Assembly (NCBI RefSeq): GCF_000421765.1
Contig: NZ_ATXQ01000011.1
Span: 1-64,000 of the forward strand
DNA: 64,000 nt
From: Denitrificimonas caeni DSM 24390
Lineage (GTDB): Bacteria; Pseudomonadota; Gammaproteobacteria; Pseudomonadales; Pseudomonadaceae
Direction of reading: 5' to 3'
Positions 37,185 to 46,230 of this stretch are shown here, piece after piece. The position numbers and the translations under genes are program-made. Below the pieces are notes generated by a model. That model saw only the letters and a list, made by a program, of their open reading frames with translations. It searched no databases and had not been told where the DNA came from. Position 1 is the stretch's first letter, and every line of letters starts with the position of its first letter.

Positions 37185-39422
37185 GTGAAATCTTTTAGCA
37201 AGCTTATCGGTCTGCTACTTCTAGGACTGCTACTGCTACTGGTGGCCGCCGGATTTGCTCTGACCCATTTTTTTGATCCCAATGATTACAAAGATGAAAT
37301 TCGCGAATTAGCGCGTGAGCACGCCAACCTTGAGTTAGAGCTCAACGGCGATATCGGTTGGAGTTTATTCCCTTGGCTGGGTATCGAAATCACTGATGCC
37401 AAAATTGCCAGCGCCGACACCCCTGACGATCCTTTTGCTGACCTACGTTTGCTCGGTTTGTCAGTACAAGTCATGCCGCTGTTGCGCAAAGAAATTCAGA
37501 TGAGCGATATTCGCATCGATGGCCTCAATCTAAACCTGCATCGCAACGCGCAAGGACAAGGTAACTGGGAGCACATTGGTAAGCCGCGCAGCGAACAAGC
37601 CGATGCTAATAAACCAAAAGCCTCCACTGAAACAGTTGCGAACGCTGCCACGGCAGAATCAAACGCGACGCCACAACCGACTCGCGCCAGCACTCCACTG
37701 AAACTGGATATCAACAGTTTGATCGTCAATGGCGCACGAATTGATTTCCTCGATGAACAAAGCGGCCAGCAGTTCAACCTAGAAAGTGTACAACTGACCA
37801 CCGGCGCGATTCGCGACAATCAACCGGTGGCACTGAAGTTTTCGGGTTTTTTAGGTAATGCCAAGCCACTGCTGCGTGCACGCATTGAATTGACTACCAA
37901 AGCGACCATTGATCAGGTGTTACAGCGTTACCTCTTAGACGATATGAAGCTGTCAGGTGAAGTCGCCGGTGAGCCGCTCAATGGTAAAACAGCCAACTTC
38001 ACTGTTCGCGGTAATTTGCTGTATGACCAAAGCGCCAATCTTGCACGCTGGGATAATTTACGTCTATCAGTCAACCAGCTCAAAGCACTTGGCGAAATCC
38101 AAGTAGCAGAATTGAACAAACAAGCACAGCTTAGCGGCGCACTATCAATTGCAAACGTTAATTTGCAGGAATTTCTCAGTGGCGTTGGCGTTGCACTACC
38201 GGCGATGGCTGGTAAACAAGCCTTGAATAACTTTGAACTCAATACTCAACTGCAAGGCACGCCCAATAGTCTGCTGTTTAACCAGATGACGGTTAAAGTC
38301 GACCAAACCAACTTAACCGGTAGCGCTGGGATCAAAAACTTCGATACAGCAACGCTATATGCCCATTTGCAAGGTGATCAGTTAAACGCTGATCTTTACC
38401 TGCCACCAGTTGAGCCAAAAGCACCCACAGAGCGTCAAGCACAGGTTAAGCAACAAACCGAACAAGCAGGTAACAGTGGTACTACAGCGCTGCCTGATGC
38501 ACCGTCAAAAACCGCGTGGAGCACCGAGCCACAGCTGCCGATTGAGCAACTTGGTAAAGTGAATGCAGACTTCGATCTGAACTTTAACGAACTGACCATC
38601 AGCAAGTTTCCCATTGCACAGGCTAAGTTTAAATTGCTCGCCAAAAACGGCGTGATCAATCTAAACAACCTACAAGGCAACCTGTTTAATGGCGAGTTTA
38701 AAAGCAGCGCCAGCATTGACAGCAAGGCCCAACAGCCATTGCTGACTATCAAACTCAATACACATAACATCCCAGTGGAAAAAGTGCTGCAAACCCTGGA
38801 TCAAGAAGTGACCATCACCGGTTTACTTGACCTTGATACCGATCTGCGTACCCGTGGTAATAGCCAGCAAGACTGGGTTAATCATCTTAATGGCGCAGTA
38901 AACTTTGCTCTGCACAAAGGCGTACTGCCTGATGCTAATTTAGAGCGCCAGCTGTGCATCGGCATTGCCACGTTAAACCGCAAAGCGCTCGGCGCTGACA
39001 CTGGCAGTAAAGACACCCCATTTAATGATCTCAGCGGTAAACTGACGATCCGTGACGGTATCGCCAACAATCCTAACTTGCGTGTTGCCATTCCTGGTTT
39101 AAACGTTAAAGGTAAAGGCGATATCGACTTACGCGTGCTTAGCCTTGATTACTATGTAGGCATTATTATCGAAGGCGACACCCACCCAATGCCGGACCCG
39201 GCTTGCCAAGTCAACAAACGTTATGTGGGTTTGGAATGGCCGGTACGCTGCCGTGGTCCTCTCGAATTAGGCGCCAAAGCCTGCCGTATTGATCAAGAAG
39301 GCTTAGGTAAAATTGCCGCCACCTTGGCCGGTGAAAAACTGACAGAAAAGCTTAATGAAAAACTTGGCGAGAAAGTCAGCCCTGAATTAAAAGACGCGCT
39401 CAAAGGCCTATTTAAACGATGA
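37185..39422 (+). CDS. asmA: AsmA-family outer-membrane assembly protein
   Basis: A 745-residue AsmA-like protein, a group now linked to phospholipid transfer and outer-membrane homeostasis. One N-terminal membrane helix (residues 8-28) is followed by the AsmA signature FFDPNDYKDEIRELAREHANLELELNGDIGWSLFPWLGI and a long beta-rich periplasmic region. Ala/Thr/Gln-rich linkers occur near 140-170 and 405-450. The C-terminal part contains the usual CQVNKRYVGLEWPVRCRG. GTG 37185 has AAAGGA upstream. The stop overlaps the mutY start by 4 bases (ATGA). Confidence 0.87.
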   Translation: MKSFSKLIGLLLLGLLLLLVAAGFALTHFFDPNDYKDEIRELAREHANLELELNGDIGWSLFPWLGIEITDAKIASADTPDDPFADLRLLGLSVQVMPLLRKEIQMSDIRIDGLNLNLHRNAQGQGNWEHIGKPRSEQADANKPKASTETVANAATAESNATPQPTRASTPLKLDINSLIVNGARIDFLDEQSGQQFNLESVQLTTGAIRDNQPVALKFSGFLGNAKPLLRARIELTTKATIDQVLQRYLLDDMKLSGEVAGEPLNGKTANFTVRGNLLYDQSANLARWDNLRLSVNQLKALGEIQVAELNKQAQLSGALSIANVNLQEFLSGVGVALPAMAGKQALNNFELNTQLQGTPNSLLFNQMTVKVDQTNLTGSAGIKNFDTATLYAHLQGDQLNADLYLPPVEPKAPTERQAQVKQQTEQAGNSGTTALPDAPSKTAWSTEPQLPIEQLGKVNADFDLNFNELTISKFPIAQAKFKLLAKNGVINLNNLQGNLFNGEFKSSASIDSKAQQPLLTIKLNTHNIPVEKVLQTLDQEVTITGLLDLDTDLRTRGNSQQDWVNHLNGAVNFALHKGVLPDANLERQLCIGIATLNRKALGADTGSKDTPFNDLSGKLTIRDGIANNPNLRVAIPGLNVKGKGDIDLRVLSLDYYVGIIIEGDTHPMPDPACQVNKRYVGLEWPVRCRGPLELGAKACRIDQEGLGKIAATLAGEKLTEKLNEKLGEKVSPELKDALKGLFKR

Positions 39423-40489
39423 GTCCAGATGCCTTTGCTGCGGCCGTGGTTGCTTGGTATCAAGAACACGGCCGCAAAGACTTACCTTGGCAGCAAAATG
39501 TCAGCCCTTACCGCGTTTGGGTTTCTGAAATCATGCTGCAACAGACTCAAGTCAGTACGGTACTGGATTACTTTGCGCGTTTTATGCAAGCCCTGCCCGA
39601 TGTACAAGCTCTGGCTGCAGCGCCGCTCGATGAAGTACTACACCTGTGGACTGGTCTTGGCTATTACACACGCGCACGCAATCTGCATAAAACTGCGCAG
39701 CAGGTCTGTGAGAGCTACCAAGGTGAGTTTCCTCGCAGCGCCGAAGACTTAGCCACCTTACCCGGTATTGGCCCTTCTACCGCCGGTGCGATCGCAAGCT
39801 TAAGTATGGGCCTGCGCGCACCTATTCTTGATGGCAACGTTAAGCGCGTGCTGGCACGCTGCAGCGCGCTCGGCAGTTACCCAGGCGGCAGTCAAGCCAG
39901 CAAGCAGTTGTGGCAACTCGCAGAATTGCTCACCCCGCAACAGGATGTCGCGCAGTACACTCAAGCGATGATGGATCTCGGTGCGACCCTGTGTACTCGC
40001 AAACAGCCCGAGTGTTCGCGCTGCCCTGTGCAAAAAGGTTGTTTAGCCTACCAAACCGAGCAGCAACACCTGCTGCCCGTTGCGCGACCACGCAAGGTGA
40101 TGCCTGAGAGGCGCGTGAGTATGCCGTTGCTGGTCGACCTGAGTGGTTCTGTGCTGCTTTACCAAAGACCCTCTACAGGCCTCTGGGGCGGCCTTTGGAG
40201 CCTGCCAGAGTTAGGCGATATCTCACAGCTCGACAGCCTTCTGCAACAACATCAGCTGACAGTCGAGCAACAACAGCCATTAATCGGCTTGCGCCACACC
40301 TTCAGCCACTTTCACCTTGAGATTGAGCCTTGGCTGGTTCGCGTCAAGAGCAGTACAGCCTTGGCCGTAGCCGAAAACAACTGGCTCTGGTATAACCCTT
40401 ACAATCCGCCACGCTTAGGTTTAGCAGCTCCAATTAAAGAGCTGATCGAGCGTACGCTTATTCAGTCACCAGCAGGAGACCGTCAATGA
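39419..40489 (+). CDS. mutY: Adenine DNA glycosylase MutY
   Basis: A 356-residue glycosylase that removes adenine mispaired with 8-oxoguanine. Catalytic Glu37 ([10 protein letters not shown]) and Asp138 ([10 protein letters not shown]) stand at the same numbers as in the E. coli enzyme. The helix-hairpin-helix is [12 protein letters not shown], the Fe-S ligands are in [17 protein letters not shown], and a NUDIX-like C-terminal domain recognises 8-oxoG. ATG 39419 overlaps the asmA stop by 4 bases, and its own stop overlaps yggX, so the three genes form a tightly coupled operon. Confidence 0.97.
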   Translation: MSPDAFAAAVVAWYQEHGRKDLPWQQNVSPYRVWVSEIMLQQTQVSTVLDYFARFMQALPDVQALAAAPLDEVLHLWTGLGYYTRARNLHKTAQQVCESYQGEFPRSAEDLATLPGIGPSTAGAIASLSMGLRAPILDGNVKRVLARCSALGSYPGGSQASKQLWQLAELLTPQQDVAQYTQAMMDLGATLCTRKQPECSRCPVQKGCLAYQTEQQHLLPVARPRKVMPERRVSMPLLVDLSGSVLLYQRPSTGLWGGLWSLPELGDISQLDSLLQQHQLTVEQQQPLIGLRHTFSHFHLEIEPWLVRVKSSTALAVAENNWLWYNPYNPPRLGLAAPIKELIERTLIQSPAGDRQ

Positions 40490-40758
40490 CTCGCATGGTT
40501 ATGTGTCGTAAACATCAGCAAGAACTCGCCGGCTTAACGCGCCCACCCTTTCCTGGCAGCAAAGGCGAAGACATCTACAACAATATTTCTCAGCAAGCTT
40601 GGGATGAGTGGCAGACCCAGCAGACGATGCTGATCAATGAGCGTCATTTAAATATGATGGATGCTGAAGATCGCAAGTTTTTAATGGCTGAAATGGAGAA
40701 GTTCTTCGCCGGTGAAGAGTTCGCCAAAGCCGAAGGTTATGTTCCGCCAAGCCAATAA
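40486..40758 (+). CDS. yggX: Oxidative-damage protection protein YggX (Fe2+-trafficking)
   Basis: A 90-residue protein that protects Fe-S clusters and influences iron trafficking. It has the conserved start [17 protein letters not shown] with Cys7, [16 protein letters not shown] and the helix [14 protein letters not shown]. It is translationally coupled to mutY through an ATGA overlap, a widespread pairing that joins DNA and Fe-S oxidative protection. Confidence 0.96.
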   Translation: MTRMVMCRKHQQELAGLTRPPFPGSKGEDIYNNISQQAWDEWQTQQTMLINERHLNMMDAEDRKFLMAEMEKFFAGEEFAKAEGYVPPSQ

Positions 40759-40780
40759 ATAATTATTTTCACCAAGTTGC

Positions 40781-40809
40781 TTGACAACAAGGCGCTAAAT
40801 CTCTTTAAT
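40781..40809 (+). promoter_or_regulatory. Promoter of tRNA-Phe
   Basis: A perfect TTGACA (40781-40786) and TTTAAT (40804-40809) are 17 bases apart. The GC-rich stretch after the -10 (AGCGCCCC) resembles the discriminator of stringently controlled stable-RNA promoters. Transcription would begin near 40816, a few bases before the mature tRNA. Confidence 0.75.
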
Positions 40810-40822
40810 AGCGCCCCGTTGA

Positions 40823-40898
40823 GCCCGGATAGCTCAGTCGGTAGAGCAGAGGATTGAAAATCCTCGTGTCGGCGGTTCGATTCCGTCTCCGGGCACCA
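40823..40898 (+). tRNA. tRNA-Phe (anticodon GAA)
   Basis: A 76-base tRNA with encoded CCA. The acceptor stem GCCCGGA pairs with TCCGGGC, the D-arm contains AGCTCAGTCGGTAGAGC, the anticodon arm GAGGATTGAAAATCCTC displays GAA, and the T-arm has GGTTCGATTCC. It has its own promoter and terminator and follows yggX. Confidence 0.97.
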
Positions 40899-40904
40899 TA
40901 TTTA

Positions 40905-40937
40905 AAAAAGCTCATTCAAATGAATGAGCTTTTTTTT
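40905..40937 (+). terminator. Intrinsic terminator of tRNA-Phe
   Basis: AAGCTCATTC (40908-40917) pairs perfectly with GAATGAGCTT (40922-40931) around a 4-base loop and continues into a run of Ts. Confidence 0.9.
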
Positions 40938-41057
40938 GTCTAAATTTCCGTCAATCTGTACAACTAGCATCCCCTAGCAACGACTAATGAATGACGCATA
41001 GCATCGTCAGTTTAGCTCTATACTGTGGACAGTTACTCATTGTGAGCCCCAAGCAAA

Positions 41058-43352
41058 ATGAAGCCACAGCGTTACTTACTAGTATTTTTTTTAATTTACT
41101 GCTCGCTTGCAATCTGTTGGCTGCTGGGTAGTCTTTGGCTGCACGACTCTTTTATTGTTGCCCTGCATGATAGTGATGCAAAGTTTGACTTGGCCAACCT
41201 GACCACATTCAGTCTTTCTTCAATACTGTATTGGTTTCTTGCTTTGCAATATCACGACAAGCAAAAAATCCAGCAGCACGATCAGGCCCAAATTAATCTA
41301 GACCGTTTACAACTGGCATTAGAGGCATCGCAAGAGGCTCTTTGGGATTGGAGTTTAAACGCAGAACAAGAGGTGTTTTTTTCCGCCGCCTACTGCGCCA
41401 ACCTTGGCTTCACCCAAAAAGATTTTGGCCACAACCAGCAAGCTTGGCAAAATCGCTTACTGCCGGAAGAGCGCGAGCAAATTTACCGCAAAGTTATGCG
41501 CTTTATTGCTGAAGGTGAGGGTCACTACGACAGCACCTACCGCATGCTGCATCGCGATAACAGCCACCGCTGGATTCGTTCGCGTGGCGAGTTGATTAGG
41601 GACGCTGATGGCCAGCCAGTGCGCTTTATTGGTATTGCTCGGGATATTACCCAGCAGCGCGCCACCGCAGAACGCTTAAAACAGGCCATCGCGGTATTTG
41701 AATGCACCCATGAGGGTGTATTGATCACTGACCATACCAATACGATCATCCATATCAACCCGGCCTTCAGCCTCATTACGGGCTACAGCGCTGAGGAAGT
41801 ACTTGGCCAGTCACCGCGCATGTTTAAATCAGGTCAGCACGCACATGAGTTTTACCAAGCGATGTGGAAAGCGTTAGAGGAAAAGGATCAATGGAGCGGA
41901 GAGATTTGGAACCGCCGCAAAAATGGTGAGATTTTGCCGCAATACCAAACCATTCGTTTAATTCGCGATGAGAACGGTTTTATCTCGCACAACGTAGCTG
42001 TTTTCTCAGATATTTCCGTGCTGAAAGACTCTCAATCTGAACTCAATTATCTCTCTTTGTATGACCCTTTGACTGGCTTAGCCAACCGCTCGCAACTTTA
42101 CGATCGACTCAAAGGCTCTTTACGCACGATGATTGAGCGACAAAAAAACGGTACGGTTTTCCTCATCGACCTTGATCACTTCAAAAACATTAATGAAAGC
42201 TTAGGCCATAGCGTCGGTGATCAGCTTCTACAAGCTGTGGCGCAAAGAATTGCTAAAAAAATCTCAAGCCAAAGCATTCTCGCCCGAATAGGTGGTGATG
42301 AGTTTGTCGTCATCTGTGAAACCATTAACACCCCGGCCGAAGCAGCGGTGATGGCACAACAAATTATCAAAGCCAGTAAAGAGCCTTTCGTCTTGCACAA
42401 TAACGAGCTTTTTATCAGTGCCAGTGTCGGTATCTGCCTGTACCCACGATCAGGCAACAGTGTTGAAGAAATCATGCGCAATGCTGACTCCGCTCTGAGC
42501 AAAGCCAAAGCCAGCGGTCGAGAAACCTTTGCCTTTTATTCCAGTGAGCTGACTGAGCAAGCATTCCAACGCATTCGTATCGCCAGCGAGTTACGTCATG
42601 CTTTAGAAAGTGATGGCCTAACGGTTTACTACCAACCTATTTATGCCATGGCTGCACAAAAGTTGGTCGGCTGCGAAGCCTTAGTGCGCTGGAACCATCC
42701 AGAGCGCGGCTTAATCGCCCCTAATGAGTTTATTCCGATTGCCGAAGAGAATGGTCTGATCAGTTCGATCGATCAATGGGTGCTTAAGCATGCTTGCGCA
42801 CAGATGCATACTTGGCTTGCAGCAGGCGCTGATTTGGAGTTTATTGCGGTCAATCTTTCCAGTCGCTCTTTATCAAATATCCACTTAGCCGAAAAAGTCG
42901 CGCAAACTTTACATCACGCCCAACTTGGCGCGCAGCACCTGGAACTGGAAGTGACAGAAAGCGCTATGATGGAAGACCCGTTAAGTGCCGATATCATCCT
43001 GCGCCAGCTGCGAGACATTGGCGTACGCTTAGCCATTGATGACTTTGGTACCGGTTACTCATCGCTTGCTCGCCTCAAGTCATTACCTGTGCACAAGCTT
43101 AAGATTGACCAAAGTTTTATTAGCAACCTGCCAACTGGCCGCGACGACAAAGCCATCGTGCGAGCAATTATAGCCCTAGGTACCAGTATAGGCTTGGATG
43201 TGCAAGCAGAAGGCATCGAGACTGCCGAGCAAATGCAGTTTTTACAAAAACAAAACTGCGCGCTGGGGCAAGGCTATTTCTTCGGTCGTCCAATGCCTAC
43301 AGACGACTTTACTAAGTTGCTCAACGACAGCGTCTTATTACAGCAGAGTTAA
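41058..43352 (+). CDS. Membrane PAS-PAS-GGDEF-EAL protein, both catalytic sites intact
   Basis: A 764-residue c-di-GMP protein. Two N-terminal membrane helices (about 8-28 and 48-63) flank a short periplasmic loop, followed by a coiled region, two PAS/PAC units (ALWDWSLNAEQEVFFS; FECTHEGVLITDHTNTIIHI), a GGDEF domain with intact ARIGGDEFVVI and an EAL domain with CEALVRWNHPERG, NLSSRS, EVTESAMM, AIDDFGTGYSSL and AEGIE. No RxxD inhibitory site is seen five residues before GGDEF. It may have either or both activities. It shares layout with the protein at 10723-13563 and stands alone after tRNA-Phe. Confidence 0.9.
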   Translation: MKPQRYLLVFFLIYCSLAICWLLGSLWLHDSFIVALHDSDAKFDLANLTTFSLSSILYWFLALQYHDKQKIQQHDQAQINLDRLQLALEASQEALWDWSLNAEQEVFFSAAYCANLGFTQKDFGHNQQAWQNRLLPEEREQIYRKVMRFIAEGEGHYDSTYRMLHRDNSHRWIRSRGELIRDADGQPVRFIGIARDITQQRATAERLKQAIAVFECTHEGVLITDHTNTIIHINPAFSLITGYSAEEVLGQSPRMFKSGQHAHEFYQAMWKALEEKDQWSGEIWNRRKNGEILPQYQTIRLIRDENGFISHNVAVFSDISVLKDSQSELNYLSLYDPLTGLANRSQLYDRLKGSLRTMIERQKNGTVFLIDLDHFKNINESLGHSVGDQLLQAVAQRIAKKISSQSILARIGGDEFVVICETINTPAEAAVMAQQIIKASKEPFVLHNNELFISASVGICLYPRSGNSVEEIMRNADSALSKAKASGRETFAFYSSELTEQAFQRIRIASELRHALESDGLTVYYQPIYAMAAQKLVGCEALVRWNHPERGLIAPNEFIPIAEENGLISSIDQWVLKHACAQMHTWLAAGADLEFIAVNLSSRSLSNIHLAEKVAQTLHHAQLGAQHLELEVTESAMMEDPLSADIILRQLRDIGVRLAIDDFGTGYSSLARLKSLPVHKLKIDQSFISNLPTGRDDKAIVRAIIALGTSIGLDVQAEGIETAEQMQFLQKQNCALGQGYFFGRPMPTDDFTKLLNDSVLLQQS

Positions 43353-43375
43353 CGGATTAATTGACCCAAACGACA

Positions 43376-44308
43376 CTAGACCTGCACAAAGCTGAGAAAA
43401 AACAACATAAAAAATGGTGCAGCCACTGTCAGGATTAAACCGCTAATAATGGCGGTGGGTACATATTCGTAATTACAGGCTTTACGCACAAAAGGCAGGG
43501 TCGTATCCATCGCTGTGGCACCGCACACACCAATGCTGCTGTTGGCATAATTACGACCCAACAAAAACACTACGGTTAAGCCAATCAACTCGCGCATCAA
43601 GTCATTGAGCAAGGCCACACTGCCATAAGCATCGCCTAAATATTGCCCGGCCAATGCGCCTGACAAACTAAACCAACCAAAGCCGGTACTCAGCGCCAAA
43701 GCTACGGCCAATTGCTCGCCGGTGATAAAACTCAGAATAACCCCAGCGATCATTGAGCCAATCATCACTAAAAGTGGGATAACCAACACTCTAGGCGCTA
43801 ACCAAGAACGGCTAATCGACACTTGCGCTAAATCCAAACCAATCAGTAATAACAAGACGTAGAGCCAGTAAGAAATATTAAAGACGATCTCGCCCAGTTG
43901 ATTGTCGTGCCAGTGTAAGCGGTAAAAAAACGCGCCCAGCAACACCAAACTAAAGGCAATCAAACACTCTTTAATCGGATGCCACAAAGCCTTCCATGAG
44001 CTCGGCTCAGTATCAGCAACCAGCCGCTTATAGTTAAACGGCAGGATCAATACAAAGACTACAAAACTAATGGTAAAGGCATAGATAGCCGCATCTTTGA
44101 GAATACTTAAGCCGGCCGCCAGCGAGCTAAAGGCTTCGCCAGACTCCAAACCAATCACAAACAAAATCACCCAGACTACCGGGGTAATGCATTTTACCGA
44201 TGAATAGATAAATACTTTCGGCAAGGCTTTGCCTAGACCATAGCCGCCAATTAAAAATAATAAGATGGGTACCACTGAGGATAAAATATTATACAAAACT
44301 GCTGACAC
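43376..44308 (-). CDS. lysO: LysO (YbjE) family lysine exporter
   Basis: A 310-residue inner-membrane protein of about eight to ten helices. The C-terminal half matches the LysO family, which exports lysine and its toxic analogue: YVLLLLIGLDLAQ, STGFGWFSLSGALAGQYLGD, LNDLMRELIGL and CGATAMDTTLPFV. GTG 44308 is preceded by AAGGGG at 8 bases. It diverges from the MFS gene, and a structured inverted-repeat region lies in its leader side. Substrate assignment rests on family membership alone. Confidence 0.8.
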   Translation of the reverse strand: MSAVLYNILSSVVPILLFLIGGYGLGKALPKVFIYSSVKCITPVVWVILFVIGLESGEAFSSLAAGLSILKDAAIYAFTISFVVFVLILPFNYKRLVADTEPSSWKALWHPIKECLIAFSLVLLGAFFYRLHWHDNQLGEIVFNISYWLYVLLLLIGLDLAQVSISRSWLAPRVLVIPLLVMIGSMIAGVILSFITGEQLAVALALSTGFGWFSLSGALAGQYLGDAYGSVALLNDLMRELIGLTVVFLLGRNYANSSIGVCGATAMDTTLPFVRKACNYEYVPTAIISGLILTVAAPFFMLFFLSFVQV

Positions 44309-44377
44309 AGACAGCCCCTTAGGGATCTAAGCAAAAACCAAGATGAAATAACTAAGGCCAATAGTCTAGTGCATTGC

Positions 44378-44427
44378 CTGCTGGAAAAGTCGCCTAGGCT
44401 GGACTTTTTCTCGCATCGAGCCAGCAG
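44378..44427. other. Compact three-way-junction inverted-repeat structure
   Basis: An outer stem CTGCTGG (44378-44384) with CCAGCAG (44421-44427) encloses two further hairpins that abut it: AAAAGTC (44385-44391) with GACTTTT (44402-44408), and CTCG (44410-44413) with CGAG (44417-44420). Only one base is unpaired at the junction. It lies between divergent lysO and the MFS gene and could fold in a transcript from either strand. No known riboswitch was recognised. Confidence 0.5.
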
Positions 44428-44559
44428 CTACAGGCCATAACCACTTAAAAGCCTAAAGCATTGCACCATCTGCACTATGCGCAGTACGTCGTTTAAGCTA
44501 TTTTTTCAGCCAACGAACTGGTTTATCATGAGCAGCTTTAACCCCTAGGCTGATCCCCT

Positions 44560-45765
44560 ATGCGTACCACTGCCCGCAATGCCCTGCTACTGATGATAGG
44601 CAGCTCCATCGTGCTTGCGCTGTCTTTGGGTATTCGCCATGCCTTTGGCTTGTTTTTACAACCCATGAGCATCGAGTTTGGCTGGGGCCGTGAAGTCTTT
44701 GCTTTTGCCATCGCCATCCAAAATCTTATATGGGGCTTGTTGCAGCCATTTGTCGGTGCTTTTGCCGATCGCTATGGGGTTAAGCGCACAGTGTTTATCA
44801 GCGCCATCGCCTACGCCTTAGGCTTGTTGCTGATGGCTTTTGCCAGCACACCGTCAGCGTTGGTGCTCAGCGCCGGCTTACTGATTGGCTTTGGCCTCTC
44901 CGGCACCTCATTTGCCGTACTGTTGTCAGCGGTCGGCCGCTCAGTCGTAGCAGAAAAGCGCAGCATGGCGATGGGTATTGCCAGTGCAGCGGGCTCGCTT
45001 GGGCAGTTTGTTATGCTGCCGGGCACTCTGGGTCTATTAGAGTGGCTGGGCTGGTCATCCGCATTACTAGTCTGTGCTGCGCTGATTGTTTTACTGATAC
45101 CACTATCACGGATGTTGCATGAGGACCTCAGCAGTACACAAACAGAGGAATCCAAGCTGCCACTGCTGAGTGTCTTACGCCAAGTCGCTGGCCACACCGA
45201 TTTCTGGCTGTTGTCGCTGGGCTTTCTAGTCTGTGGATTTCAGGTGGTCTTTATTGGCATTCATATCCCAGCTTACTTACTCGACCAACACTTGCCGGCA
45301 CAAGCCGGCACCACTGTACTGGCGCTAGTGGGTTTATTTAATATTGCCGGTACTTGGTGCGCGGGCTGGCTCGGCGGCCGTTATGCTAAGCCGCAGCTGC
45401 TTGCCGCGTTATATTTACTGCGTGCAGTAGTCATTGCTTTGTTTTTCTATATGCCAATCAGCTTATTTTCGGCTTACGCCTTTGCCATCGCGATGGGCTT
45501 ATTGTGGTTATCCACTGTGCCTTTGACCAATGGCACCATTGCCAGCATGTTTGGTGTACGTTATTTATCAATGCTGGCTGGGGTGGTGTTTTTATTCCAT
45601 CAAATTGGCTCATTTTTAGGGGGCTGGCTCGGCGGCCTGGCCTATGATCAAACTGGCAGTTATGCCCTAGTGTGGCAATTATCAATTGTCTTAAGCGTGA
45701 TTGCCGCCTTACTGAATCTGCCAATCCGTGAGCGCTTAGTGACTTTCTCGATAAGAGAAAAATGA
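44560..45765 (+). CDS. MFS transporter, monocarboxylate-type
   Basis: A 401-residue major facilitator with 12 predicted helices. The loop 2-3 motif is GAFADRYGVKRT, and TM4-5 carry GLSGTSFAVLLSAVGRSV and RSMAMGIASAAGSLGQF, which resemble the oxalate/formate and monocarboxylate branch. SFLGGWLGGLAYDQTGSY lies in TM11. The substrate is unknown. Its stop codon is closely followed by a 42-residue ORF with its own ribosome site, so the two are probably co-transcribed. Confidence 0.82.
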   Translation: MRTTARNALLLMIGSSIVLALSLGIRHAFGLFLQPMSIEFGWGREVFAFAIAIQNLIWGLLQPFVGAFADRYGVKRTVFISAIAYALGLLLMAFASTPSALVLSAGLLIGFGLSGTSFAVLLSAVGRSVVAEKRSMAMGIASAAGSLGQFVMLPGTLGLLEWLGWSSALLVCAALIVLLIPLSRMLHEDLSSTQTEESKLPLLSVLRQVAGHTDFWLLSLGFLVCGFQVVFIGIHIPAYLLDQHLPAQAGTTVLALVGLFNIAGTWCAGWLGGRYAKPQLLAALYLLRAVVIALFFYMPISLFSAYAFAIAMGLLWLSTVPLTNGTIASMFGVRYLSMLAGVVFLFHQIGSFLGGWLGGLAYDQTGSYALVWQLSIVLSVIAALLNLPIRERLVTFSIREK

Positions 45766-45773
45766 GGCATGCA

Positions 45774-45902
45774 ATGCAGCGAAAAAGACTTTACATAATA
45801 ATAACCAGCAGCATGTTACTGATCGGCTTATTAGCTGCTGCATGGTGGGGCTGGTCACAAGCGGGGCTGGCCGTTTTACAGCTCGGTGTTGGTATTTGCT
45901 AA
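45774..45902 (+). CDS. Small 42-residue single-pass membrane protein
   Basis: An ORF of 42 residues beginning MQRKRLYIIITSSMLLIGLL. A basic N-terminus is followed by one hydrophobic helix (about residues 6-24), a Trp-rich turn WWGW and a short tail ending QLGVGIC. GAGG lies 6 bases before the ATG, which is 9 bases after the MFS stop. Position and ribosome site favour a real gene expressed with the carrier. The N-in topology follows from the basic start. Function unknown; it could be a small accessory subunit. Confidence 0.6.
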   Translation: MQRKRLYIIITSSMLLIGLLAAAWWGWSQAGLAVLQLGVGIC

Positions 45903-46040
45903 CTGTTCAACAAAGACCTAAATCTAAAACAGCACCGTGCATATTGTCTGCAAGATTTTAGAAAATATCACTCTCGAACAAAACTTAGCCGACATGCTTC
46001 TTTAGCGTAATACAGGATCCAACCAGTGTCACAAAATACT

Positions 46041-46067
46041 GAACTTATAAAGAAGATCAGTGTCTTA
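46041..46067 (+). promoter_or_regulatory. AlgU/sigma-E-like promoter before the DUF4398-OmpA genes
   Basis: GAACTT at 46041-46046 and TCTTA at 46063-46067 are 16 bases apart, close to the AlgU consensus GAACTT-N16/17-TCTGA. A second GAACTT at 46077-46082 is followed 14 bases later by TCTGA (46097-46101), a tighter spacing than usual. Start codons lie about 160 bases downstream. The rest of the 328-base gap 45903-46230 shows nothing else. Confidence 0.5.
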
Positions 46068-46230
46068 ATTAGCGCAGAACTTGTTATACAAGTTAGTCTG
46101 AAATTCCTAGGCGTTTTAAAGAAACATAAGCTGTTATTGAAAGTATGCCGCAAAAATCTTTAGCGAGCGCTTTCAATTAAATGGATTTTTTCAATGCTTA
46201 AAATATAAAAGTCCGATGGAGCTAGATGCT

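Noticed and set aside
44309-44559. Lysine riboswitch before lysO
   Set aside because: The region is short, and its fold is a three-way junction rather than the five-helix lysine aptamer.
45968-46153. 61-codon minus-strand frame in the gap before the DUF4398 gene
   Set aside because: No ribosome site and no family features; it overlaps the probable promoter of the downstream genes.
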